Below, piece after piece: positions 42,498 to 48,951 of a DNA stretch of 48,951 nt. The position numbers and the translations under genes were made by a program. The stretch comes from JBGAPI01 sp044221335 (lineage in GTDB: Bacteria > Pseudomonadota > Gammaproteobacteria > Xanthomonadales > Ahniellaceae), in assembly GCA_044221335.1 (NCBI GenBank), contig JBGAPI010000040.1:1-48951 (forward strand), written 5' to 3'. The notes beneath the pieces were generated by a model, which searched no databases, was not told where the DNA came from, and was given only the letters and a program-made list of their open reading frames with translations. Position 1 is the stretch's first letter; the number at the start of each line of letters is the position of its first letter.

Positions 42498-43928
42498 TCA
42501 GGCGGCGTCGGTGGCGGCGGATTCGGACGGAACGGCGACGGGCATCCGCAGCAGGCGCGAAAGACCGAGGATAAAGGCGACGGTCGCGACCAGGGTGATG
42601 AACATCAGGTGGATGTAGTGCAGCGGCGTCCACAGGAAGGTGAACACGGCGTAGAGCGCGGCGCCGAACACCAGGCCGGCGCGCGCGGCCCGCGGGTCGA
42701 CGCGATCGAAGTAGACCGCGACCACGAAGATCGCCAGCACCGGCATCGAATAGAGGCCGTTCACCTGCTGCAGGGTCGCGACGATGCTGGCCGAGTGCTC
42801 GTACAGCGGCACCATCGCCAGCGGCACGGCGGTGTAGAACAGCGCGACCGCGCGGCCGACCCGCTTCACGTCGGCGTGCGGGTTCAGGTACTTGAGATGG
42901 ATGTCGCAGGTGTAGAGCGCCGAGGCGGAATTGAGCGCCGAGCAGAACGACGACAGCACCGCGCCGAAGATCATCGCGGCGAAGGCGCCCGACAGCCAGG
43001 GCGGCAGCACGTCGGCGACCAGCCGGCCGTAGGCGCTGTCGCCGACGTGGCCGTAGAGCTTGAACGCGATCACGCCCGGGAACACGACGATCAACGGCGT
43101 CAGCACCTTGAAGAAGGCGGCGGCGTAGATGCCCTTCTGCGCCTCGCGCACGCTGCCGGCGGCGAGTGCGCGCTGGGCGATCACCATGTTGGTCGCCCAG
43201 TAGAAGACATGCACGAACACCATGCCGGTGAGCAGCGTCGTCCACGGGATCGCGGAATCGGGCGCACCGAGCAGCGTCCAGCGCTCGGCCGGGATGCCGG
43301 ACAGGTCCCAGTGCACGGCATTGAGGGCGCACACCGTCACCACCAGTCCCATCACCAGCAGGCTGATGCCGTTGAAGGTGTCCGACACGGCGATCGCGCG
43401 CAATCCGCCGAGTGTCGCGTAGGCGAGGCTGGCCAGCGCATAGCCCGCGGCGATCACCACCATCGGCGCGTCGATCCCGAACATCGAGCGGACGAACACC
43501 GAGCCGGTGTAGAGCACCACCGGCAGCAGGATGAAGAGATAGCCGAGCAGGAACAGGACCGCGACGGTCGCACGCACGCCGGCGTCGCCTAGGCGGTGCT
43601 CCAGCAGTTCGGTCGTCGTCAGGCAGTTGTAGCGGTAGTACAGCGGCACCAGCACCCGGGCGAGGATCAGCAGGCCGGCAACCGCCCCGAATTCCCACCA
43701 CGCGACCAGCATCGCCTGCGCGCCGTTCATCCCGACGATCTGCTCGGCGGAAATGTTGGTGAGCAGCAGCGAGCCGGCGACGAAGGGCCAGGAGAGACTG
43801 CCGGATGCCAGGAAGAATTCCTTGGAATCGTCCTTGGCATGGACCGCGCCGCGGCACTTCCACCAGGTGGCGACCGCGACCGCGGCGGTCAGCAGCAGGA
43901 ATACGCCGATCTGTACGACACTGTTCAT
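42498..43928 (-). CDS. Sodium:solute symporter family (SSS) sugar transporter
   Basis: 476 residues. ATG 43928 is preferred over the ATG 15 bases earlier, because GAGGG stands at good distance. About 13 helices. KEFFLASGSLSWPFVAGSLL (about 35-55) and TNISAEQIVGMNGAQA are the sodium-site segments of the SGLT-like family, and FVHVFYWATNMVIAQRALA agrees with the later core helix. Likely imports glucose or another monosaccharide with sodium. First gene of an operon with the MFS carrier and the amylase, so it may take up products of starch breakdown; the actual substrate is inferred. Confidence 0.9.
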   Translation of the reverse strand: MNSVVQIGVFLLLTAAVAVATWWKCRGAVHAKDDSKEFFLASGSLSWPFVAGSLLLTNISAEQIVGMNGAQAMLVAWWEFGAVAGLLILARVLVPLYYRYNCLTTTELLEHRLGDAGVRATVAVLFLLGYLFILLPVVLYTGSVFVRSMFGIDAPMVVIAAGYALASLAYATLGGLRAIAVSDTFNGISLLVMGLVVTVCALNAVHWDLSGIPAERWTLLGAPDSAIPWTTLLTGMVFVHVFYWATNMVIAQRALAAGSVREAQKGIYAAAFFKVLTPLIVVFPGVIAFKLYGHVGDSAYGRLVADVLPPWLSGAFAAMIFGAVLSSFCSALNSASALYTCDIHLKYLNPHADVKRVGRAVALFYTAVPLAMVPLYEHSASIVATLQQVNGLYSMPVLAIFVVAVYFDRVDPRAARAGLVFGAALYAVFTFLWTPLHYIHLMFITLVATVAFILGLSRLLRMPVAVPSESAATDAA

Positions 43929-44117
43929 CGCCGCGCCCTCCACGCGTGAATGAACCGCGGCGGGGCCGCGGGCGGCCGCAAAGCTAATCCCCCGGGAGCA
44001 CTCGCGCCCGCTCGTCCGGGATGAATACGATTGCAGTCGGGCGGGGCGCCGCGGGGCCTCCGGCTAAGCTCGTTCGACGATCGATGGCGGTCTTTTCGAA
44101 GGGACGCGGCAAGGCGC
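43929..44117. promoter_or_regulatory. Divergent control region of the maltooligosaccharide genes with LacI-type operator candidate
   Basis: 189 bases between the symporter operon (minus) and the alpha-glucosidase (plus). TGAATACGATTGCA at 44022-44035 has the TG...CG...CA layout and 14-bp dyad of LacI-family operators (TGNNANCGNTNNCA) with one departure. TAAGCT near 44064 and TTAGCT on the minus strand near 43984 are weak -10 candidates. No regulator gene is in the window, so control by an unlinked LacI-type protein is an inference. Confidence 0.35.
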
Positions 44118-45746
44118 ATGGGCAAGAGGGAGCGGAGCAACTGGTGGCGCGGCGCGGTGATCTACCAGATCTACCCGCGCAGCTTCCTCGACACCGACGG
44201 CGACGGCGTCGGTGATCTGCCCGGCGTGCTCGCGAAGCTCGACTACGTCGCCGGGCTCGGCGTCGATGCGATCTGGGTCTCGCCGTTCTTCCGCTCGCCG
44301 ATGGCCGACTTCGGCTACGACATCGCCGACTACCGCGACGTCGATCCGCTGTTCGGCACCCTCGCCGACTTCGACCGGGTGATCGAGCGCGCGCACGCAC
44401 TCGGCCTCAAGGTGATGATCGACCAGGTGCTGTCGCACACGTCGGACGCGCATGCCTGGTTCCGCGAGAGCCGCGCCAGCCGCGACAACCCGAAGGCCGA
44501 CTGGTACGTCTGGGCAGACGCGCGCCCCGACGGCACCCCGCCGAACAACTGGCTGTCGATCTTCGGCGGCGGTGCCTGGCAGTGGGATCCGCGCCGCTGC
44601 CAGTACTACCTGCACAACTTCCTCGCCGCGCAGCCCGACCTCAACTTCCATCATCCCGAGGTGCGTGCGGCGGCGCTCGACAACGTGAAGTTCTGGCTCG
44701 ACCGCGGCGTCGACGGACTCCGGCTCGATGCGATCAACTTCTGCTTCCACGACCGCTTGCTCCGCGACAACCCGCCGAAGCCGGCATCGGAACGCACGGG
44801 CCGAGGCTTCTCGCCGGACAATCCCTACGCGTTCCAGTACCACTGGCACAACAACACGCAGCCCGAGAACCTCGTCTTCCTCGAGGAACTGCGCGCGCTG
44901 CTCGACCGCTATCCGGACGTGGCCGCCCTGGGCGAGATCTCGGCCGAGGACTCGCTGGCGACGATGGCGGAGTACACCCGCGGCCGCCGCCTGCACATGG
45001 GCTACAGCTTCGAGCTCCTCACCGACGACTTCAACGCGGGCTATCTGCGCGGGACCGTCGAACGCCTCGAGGCGCAGCTCGCCGAGGGCTGGCCGTGCTG
45101 GGCGATCTCCAATCACGACGTGCGCCGGGTCGCGACGCGCTGGGGCGGGCCGTCGCCGGATGCGCGTCTGCCGCTGCTGCTGACGGCGATGCTGTGCTCG
45201 CTGCGCGGCTCGGTCTGCATCTATCAGGGCGAGGAATTGGGCCTCACCGAGGCCGAGCTGCCCTTCGATGCGATCCAGGATCCCTACGGCAAGGCCTTCT
45301 GGCCGACCTTCAAGGGCCGCGACGGCTGCCGTACGCCGATGCCCTGGGACGACAGCGCGCGCGCCGGCTTCTCCAGCGCGAAGCCCTGGCTGCCGGTGCC
45401 GGTCGAGCATCGTGCGCTGGCGGTGTCGCGCCAGCAGGTCGATCCCGACTCGCACCTCGCGCGCTTCCGCCGCTTCCTCGCCTGGCGCCGCGAGCAGCCG
45501 GCGTTGGTCGACGGCGCGATCGAATTCCACGACGTGCCCGAGCCGGTGCTGTGCTTCACCCGGCGCAACGCGGAGCAGGCGGTGCTGCTGGCGTTCAACC
45601 TGTCGGCGACGCCACAACGGGTTCAGGTCGACGGGGTGTGGCTGGAGCTGGCGGGATATGCCACCCACGCGGCTGTCGTCGGAGTGGCGGAAGCCGCGAG
45701 CTTTTGCGGGAGGGGCGCAAGCCCCGATCGCAGCGCATCGGTGTGA
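44118..45746 (+). CDS. Cytoplasmic GH13 alpha-glucosidase (oligo-1,6/alpha-1,4-glucosidase type)
   Basis: 542 residues, ATG 44118; an upstream in-frame ATG gives no conserved sequence. No signal peptide. The N-terminus WWRGAVIYQIYPRSFLDTDG is typical of GH13_23 glucosidases of xanthomonads. Catalytic residues: D204 in GLRLDAIN, E273 in LGEIS, D334 in SNHDVRR. It would split imported maltose or maltooligosaccharides to glucose. The last ~14 residues (CGRGASPDRSASV) are encoded by one arm and the loop of a palindromic repeat at 45709-45774, so the natural C-terminus has probably been replaced. Divergent from the transport/amylase operon. Confidence 0.93.
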   Translation: MGKRERSNWWRGAVIYQIYPRSFLDTDGDGVGDLPGVLAKLDYVAGLGVDAIWVSPFFRSPMADFGYDIADYRDVDPLFGTLADFDRVIERAHALGLKVMIDQVLSHTSDAHAWFRESRASRDNPKADWYVWADARPDGTPPNNWLSIFGGGAWQWDPRRCQYYLHNFLAAQPDLNFHHPEVRAAALDNVKFWLDRGVDGLRLDAINFCFHDRLLRDNPPKPASERTGRGFSPDNPYAFQYHWHNNTQPENLVFLEELRALLDRYPDVAALGEISAEDSLATMAEYTRGRRLHMGYSFELLTDDFNAGYLRGTVERLEAQLAEGWPCWAISNHDVRRVATRWGGPSPDARLPLLLTAMLCSLRGSVCIYQGEELGLTEAELPFDAIQDPYGKAFWPTFKGRDGCRTPMPWDDSARAGFSSAKPWLPVPVEHRALAVSRQQVDPDSHLARFRRFLAWRREQPALVDGAIEFHDVPEPVLCFTRRNAEQAVLLAFNLSATPQRVQVDGVWLELAGYATHAAVVGVAEAASFCGRGASPDRSASV

Positions 45747-45774
45747 CTTCCCGGGTCGGGGCTTGCGCCCCTCC
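45709..45774. repeat. Perfect 19-bp inverted repeat overlapping the alpha-glucosidase 3' end
   Basis: Left arm 45709-45727 (GGAGGGGCGCAAGCCCCGA) is an exact inverted copy of 45756-45774, with a 28-base loop holding the stop codon TGA at 45744-45746. Outer bases CGCGAGC (45695-45701) and GCTCGCG further right extend the pairing. It ends near GCCGCTCCCAC and so belongs to the GTGGGAGCGGC palindrome group. It could serve as a 3' stability structure. Confidence 0.75.
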
Positions 45775-45809
45775 GGCATCGCGGCTCGCGCCGCTCCCAC
45801 AAGGACGCT

Positions 45810-46289
45810 TTACATCTCCGGCGGCAGCAGTTCCATCGCCATCACCAGCGCATCCTCGCGGCCGTTCTTCGTCGGGTAGTAGCGCGGGCGGCGGCCGATC
45901 TCGTTGAAGCCGAGGTCGTGGTAGAGCGCGATGGCGTTGGGGTTGCTCGGGCGCACCTCGAGGAAGATGCGCTCGACCTGGTGCCAGCGCGCGAGGTCGA
46001 TCAGGCGCTTCATCATCCGCCGCCCGTGGCCGCGGCCCTGCTCGTGCGGGGCGACACAGACGTTGAGCACGTGCGCCTCGCCGGCGCCGACCGACAGCAC
46101 GCCGTAGGCCACGATTTCCGCCGCATGCGCCAGCACCCAGCAGCCGTAGCCGGCGTTGAGGCAGTCCTGGAAGATCGTCGGCGTCCACGGGAACGCGTAG
46201 GCCGCCATCTCGATGCGCGCGACATCGGCGATGTCCTCCGGCTTCATCGGACGGATCGCGGGATAGGGGTCCTTCAGGACGGCAACCAT
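45810..46289 (-). CDS. rimI: Ribosomal-protein S18-alanine N-acetyltransferase
   Basis: 159 residues, ATG 46289 (MVAVLKDPYPAIRPM); the frame continues upstream without conserved sequence. GNAT fold: VCVAPHEQGRGHGRRMMKRL is the acetyl-CoA-binding motif A (about 86-105), and EVRPSNPNAIALYHDLGF with RRPRYY at the end is the RimI signature, including the substrate-end Tyr residues. RimI acetylates the N-terminal alanine of S18 and other N-termini. The holD-like gene at 46750 on the same strand reproduces the known holD-rimI neighbourhood, with a zinc-ribbon gene between. Confidence 0.93.
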   Translation of the reverse strand: MVAVLKDPYPAIRPMKPEDIADVARIEMAAYAFPWTPTIFQDCLNAGYGCWVLAHAAEIVAYGVLSVGAGEAHVLNVCVAPHEQGRGHGRRMMKRLIDLARWHQVERIFLEVRPSNPNAIALYHDLGFNEIGRRPRYYPTKNGREDALVMAMELLPPEM

Positions 46290-46396
46290 GGAGCGAGTCT
46301 CTACCCATTTTCTCCCGGCGGCGGCGCCGGGATGCGCATCTTCACATTCCGTCGCAGCCACGTCACCCGCGCTGCCCGGCGGCCGGCCGATCTGGC

Positions 46397-46747
46397 CTAG
46401 GCGCCGCGCTCGGCGAAGCGAACCAGGCGCCGGCGACGGCCGACGATCCATTTCAAGCCGGCGCCGACCCCGCCCACGGCGACCCCGTACACCAGCGCCC
46501 ATGCCCATTTCGACAGGGTGTCCGGGAACAGCAGGTTCTTTGCGACCGGCGTGGCGAACAGCAGGAGCAGCACCAGCGCGACCTCGGTCCAGCGCAGGTT
46601 CTCCTGCAGATCCAGCGCCGCGCCGCACTTCGGGCAGTAGCGGGCTCCCGGCTCGCGGTAGACCTCCACCTCGGGGGGCGGCCGGTCGAGCAGGTCCGCG
46701 CGACCGAGTGGCGCGCGGCAGGCAGGACAGGGCCAGGCCTCGGTCAC
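46397..46747 (-). CDS. Zinc-ribbon membrane protein of unknown function
   Basis: 116 residues from GTG 46747, placed by GAGGA six bases upstream and two bases after the holD-like stop. Two CxxC pairs (C7-C10 in WPCPACRA; C38-C41 in RYCPKCGAA) form a zinc ribbon. Two hydrophobic helices follow (about 54-70 and 80-102), then an Arg-rich cytoplasmic end (GRRRRLVRFAERG). Many zinc-ribbon membrane proteins are of unknown role. Lies in the middle of a minus-strand run holD-like, zinc ribbon, rimI. The next gene, rimI, follows after about 107 bases. Confidence 0.78.
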   Translation of the reverse strand: MTEAWPCPACRAPLGRADLLDRPPPEVEVYREPGARYCPKCGAALDLQENLRWTEVALVLLLLFATPVAKNLLFPDTLSKWAWALVYGVAVGGVGAGLKWIVGRRRRLVRFAERGA

Positions 46748-46749
46748 GC

Positions 46750-47289
46750 CTATCCTCGCCGCGCCAGCGTCCGGCGCAGGCGCCGCAGTTCCCGCCACAG
46801 CGAGCGCTTCGCGGCGGCCGAGGCGCGCAGGCCGGCCAGCGGCGGCGCCAGCAGCGCGTCGGCATCGTCGCCGGGGCTGGCGCCGAAGTAGATCCGCTGC
46901 GCGTTCGCGATCGCCGCGTCGAAGCCGACCTGGTTGCGGCCGAGACCGAGCGCGGCGGTGAGCTGCGCCAGCAGACGGGCGTAGCGGCCGCCCCACGGAG
47001 CCTCCCCGATCGCGTCGGCGTCGAGCACGAACACCACGCGGGCGGCGAGCGGGACGGCGTCGAGCAGGGACGGAGTGGGGGCCGGGACCGCGGCCGACGG
47101 CGGCGCGCGCCGAGGCGCGGGCGTCGCCGAGGCGTCGGCGCGACGGGCGGTCATCGGCATCGGCTCGGGAGCCGGAGCGACGTCCGCCGCCGCCGGCGGT
47201 TCCGCACCGCGCGGCCGATAGCGCTGGATCCCGAGCAGGTCGAGCGCCCGCCGTCGTGCCGCCGGCGGCAGGGGCACCGCCATGCTCAT
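46750..47289 (-). CDS. holD: HolD-like DNA polymerase III psi subunit
   Basis: 179 residues; ATG 47289 overlaps the preceding lipoprotein stop (ATGA). The N-terminus RRRALDLLGIQRYRPRG resembles the psi N-terminal tail, which in E. coli (LGITQWSLRRP) binds the clamp-loader gamma/tau subunits. A long Ala/Pro linker (about 30-78) follows. Then comes a domain with ARVVFVLDAD, RLLAQLTAALGLGRNQV and PPLAGLRASAAAKRSLWREL, close in pattern to E. coli VRLVMVAND, LRALTVSPDQVL and SPALTDLRANPTARAALWQQI. Neighbourhood to rimI agrees. Psi would link SSB-bound chi to the clamp loader. Assigned by eye, so moderate confidence. Confidence 0.6.
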   Translation of the reverse strand: MSMAVPLPPAARRRALDLLGIQRYRPRGAEPPAAADVAPAPEPMPMTARRADASATPAPRRAPPSAAVPAPTPSLLDAVPLAARVVFVLDADAIGEAPWGGRYARLLAQLTAALGLGRNQVGFDAAIANAQRIYFGASPGDDADALLAPPLAGLRASAAAKRSLWRELRRLRRTLARRG

Positions 47290-47888
47290 CGCGGCAGCGC
47301 GGCGAGGTCGGTGCCGAACTCGGCCAGCGCGCGGTCGGTGGCGCGACCGAAGGCGCGCACCGTGGCGTTCATCGTGTCGTTCTCGGCGCGCTCGGCCGCA
47401 GCGTAGGATTTGATCAGGAGCGGCAAGTCGCGGCTGGAGTCGTCGACCCGCATCTCGAGGTCGACCTTGGCGAGCCAGTCCTTGCCGGCGTGCACCCGCT
47501 CGTAGCTCACGATCACGCCGCTGACGCGCAGCACGCGCAGCCCGGAGGAGAGGTTGTCGGCGACCACCGCGCTGGCCTTCGCCGCGCGCAGCTGTTCGAT
47601 CAGGCGGCGCTGCAGCATCCGCTCCGGCGGCTCCGACCACAGCTGGTAGTGGTAGCCGCGCAGGCTGCCGCCGGCGTCCTCGGCGTACAGGATGGCCTGC
47701 TCGCCATGGGCGCCGTCGCCGATCAGCGGATCGACCACGATCGGATAGGGGAAGGGCTGGCCGGGCTGCGGCGCGACGCCTTCGACCGCCGGCAGGTGGT
47801 AGTAGGTGAGGTCCGGGACCGGGTCGGAGGCGCAGGAGGCCAGGAGGGCGGTCGCCGCGACGGCGAGGGTCAGGCGCAGCGGCGACAT
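47286..47888 (-). CDS. ABC-type transport auxiliary lipoprotein (PqiC-like)
   Basis: 200 residues from ATG 47888; the ATG three bases earlier is also possible and overlaps the MCE gene stop, but the AAGGAGG site is better spaced for 47888. A lipobox LLASC gives a lipidated C19. Two family blocks of the PqiC/DUF330 group are seen: YYHLP after the signal, and RRLIEQLRAAKASAVV with LRVSGVIVSYERV later. These lipoproteins support MCE-type lipid transport across the periplasm. It directly follows the MCE-domain gene, so the two form one system. Function inferred from family. Confidence 0.82.
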   Translation of the reverse strand: MSPLRLTLAVAATALLASCASDPVPDLTYYHLPAVEGVAPQPGQPFPYPIVVDPLIGDGAHGEQAILYAEDAGGSLRGYHYQLWSEPPERMLQRRLIEQLRAAKASAVVADNLSSGLRVLRVSGVIVSYERVHAGKDWLAKVDLEMRVDDSSRDLPLLIKSYAAAERAENDTMNATVRAFGRATDRALAEFGTDLAALPR

Positions 47889-48814
47889 CATTCCTCCTTG
47901 ACGATCACTTCGTCCGCCTTCGGCGTGAACAGCAGGCGGTTCGGGTGCTTGCGGACTTCGCGGGTGAATTCGTCGAAGTTGCGGCTGGACGAATCCAGGC
48001 GCTGACTGATGCCGTCGATGCGGCGCGCGATCGCGGCGGTGACCTGCGACAGGTCGCGCACGGCGTCGCGCAGCTGCGGGCGGTTCTCGGCGGTGGTCTC
48101 GTTCAGCTGCACCAGCAGCTGGTCGAGCTTCACCTGGGTCGACTTCAGGTCGGTCGACACCGTCTCGATGCCGGACAGCGTCTTGCCGATGTGCTGGCGG
48201 TTCTCGGGGCCGAGCACCTCGTTGACCGCGCTCGCGGCCGTGTTGAGCCTGGTCAGCAGCGTCTGCGCTTCGCCGAGCAGCAGCGGGGTCTGGGTGTCGA
48301 TGTTGGCGGAGATCGAATCGACCCGGGTCGACAGCGTCTCGATCAGCGGGCGGATGTGGTTCTTGGTCAGCGAGGTGACCTCGCCGGCGAGCTCGTTCAG
48401 CGCCGCGAACACGTCGGCGCCTTCCTGGCTCTTGATCTCGCTGCCGGCGGCGAGCAGCTTCGTGCTCTTGCCCTCGCGGATCGATACCGAGACATCGGCC
48501 AGCAGGCCCGACGAGGCCAGCGCGGCGACGCTGTCGTCGGGAATCGGCCAGTCGCGGCGCAGCGCGAGGCTGACCTTGTAGCGGGTCTCGTTGTTGACCC
48601 GCTCCGGTTCCACCGACTGCACCTGGCCGATCCGGAAGCCCTCGTAGAACACCGGTTTGCCGGCGTCGAGGCCGGTGACGTTCTTGTAGTGCACCGTGTA
48701 GTCGCTGGTCGCGCCGCGGCGCCCGGTGATCACGTAGAGACTGCCCAGCAACGTGAGCAGCGCCGCCAGCACGACGGCGCCGACCAGCGTGTAGTTGACG
48801 TTGTCGCGTTTCAC
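47888..48814 (-). CDS. MlaD/MCE-domain lipid-transport protein
   Basis: 308 residues, GTG start at 48814. One N-terminal membrane helix (about 9-29), then the MCE domain (about 38-118: YKNVTGLDAGKPVFYEGFRIGQV and VSVSIREG), then a long helical region (about 130-290) rich in Thr/Leu heptads, as in PqiB/LetB/YebT or Mce proteins that form hexameric tunnels. It is likely anchored in the inner membrane and binds phospholipid for periplasmic transport. In this orientation the ATPase and permease genes would be expected upstream; the next 137 bases hold only a repeat, so they may lie beyond the window. Confidence 0.9.
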   Translation of the reverse strand: MKRDNVNYTLVGAVVLAALLTLLGSLYVITGRRGATSDYTVHYKNVTGLDAGKPVFYEGFRIGQVQSVEPERVNNETRYKVSLALRRDWPIPDDSVAALASSGLLADVSVSIREGKSTKLLAAGSEIKSQEGADVFAALNELAGEVTSLTKNHIRPLIETLSTRVDSISANIDTQTPLLLGEAQTLLTRLNTAASAVNEVLGPENRQHIGKTLSGIETVSTDLKSTQVKLDQLLVQLNETTAENRPQLRDAVRDLSQVTAAIARRIDGISQRLDSSSRNFDEFTREVRKHPNRLLFTPKADEVIVKEE

Positions 48815-48951
48815 CGGGGGAGGTCCTCGTCGGAGGGCTGGGATTGTTGCACAGGCCGTAGGGCGGCCACTGGCCGCCGTCGCGAGGCGCTGCGGCGATA
48901 CGGCGCGATGGTTTCGATCCGTGCCGTGGTCGCAGCGGCGGCCAGTGGCCG
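48815..48951. repeat. GTAGGGCGG palindrome, copy 7, running off the right edge
   Basis: GTAGGGCGGCCACTGGCCGC begins at 48858; CGTCGCGAGGCGCTGCGG follows, and GGCGGCCAGTGGCCG ends at the window edge, just where CCGCCCTAC would be expected. It is about 94 bases so far. Left of it, 48815-48857 is a short unremarkable spacer. The upstream neighbour gene, if on the minus strand, may end with the TAG that this element would supply beyond the edge. Confidence 0.65.

Overview
The window is a compact, very GC-rich chromosomal stretch with third positions almost all G or C. It most resembles a gammaproteobacterium of the Lysobacterales (Xanthomonadales) branch. Supporting signs are the hemD-hemX-hemY cluster, the ribE-ribBX-ribH-nusB-thiL-pgpA order, a sodium symporter / MFS / GH13 maltooligosaccharide locus, GTAGGAGCGGC-type intergenic palindromes, and secreted proteins carrying a short [D/N][G/S]FE motif near a terminus. 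The genus cannot be fixed from sequence alone. There is no prophage, CRISPR array, tRNA, rRNA or insertion sequence.

Layout. 1-3531: tail of a secreted protein, then a coupled DUF1800-DUF1501 pair of exported proteins whose first ribosome-binding site lies inside a perfect 16-bp hairpin. 3617-6803: hemD, hemX, hemY. 6804-11649: hairpins, a decayed monooxygenase-like gene, an ECF-type sigma factor, a divergent RlmN/Cfr-like radical SAM enzyme, and on the other strand a membrane Ser/Thr kinase with a long helical-repeat sensor half. 11967-13454: secreted HExxH metallopeptidase. 13451-18228: a tandem palindromic array, then ribE, ribBX (C-terminal half lacks the cyclohydrolase cysteines), ribH, nusB, thiL and pgpA. 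18387-20968: an IPTL-CTERM-like protein, and on the minus strand a small exported protein with a GlcD-like FAD oxidase. 21152-28528: gapA, an FAH-family hydrolase, mscL, an M28 peptidase and a membrane protein fused to a spermidine-synthase-like domain. 28536-32770: an RND pump subunit translationally coupled to a TrmH-family methyltransferase with a basic, proline-rich tail. 33086-36108: DMT protein, PilZ protein and an OmpR/EnvZ-type two-component pair. 36511-39063: secreted delta-60 beta-propeller protein. 39222-45746: a maltooligosaccharide unit (symporter, MFS carrier and secreted amylase on minus; alpha-glucosidase on plus) around a LacI-type operator candidate. 45810-48814: rimI, a zinc-ribbon membrane protein, a holD-like gene, a PqiC-like lipoprotein and an MCE-domain protein.

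Non-coding structure is the most unusual part. At least seven copies of a bipartite palindrome bounded by GTAGGGCGG and CCGCCCTAC lie between genes, and in several cases its TAG is the stop codon of the neighbouring gene. A second family is built from 7-bp CCCTGGG-type repeats. Three of its clusters sit just upstream of a start codon in the same sense orientation, and one of them is a 16-heptad tandem array in front of the RND gene. The best candidate regulatory module is the sigma factor / Ser-Thr kinase pair interrupted by the RlmN-like enzyme. Everything here is read by eye without database searches.
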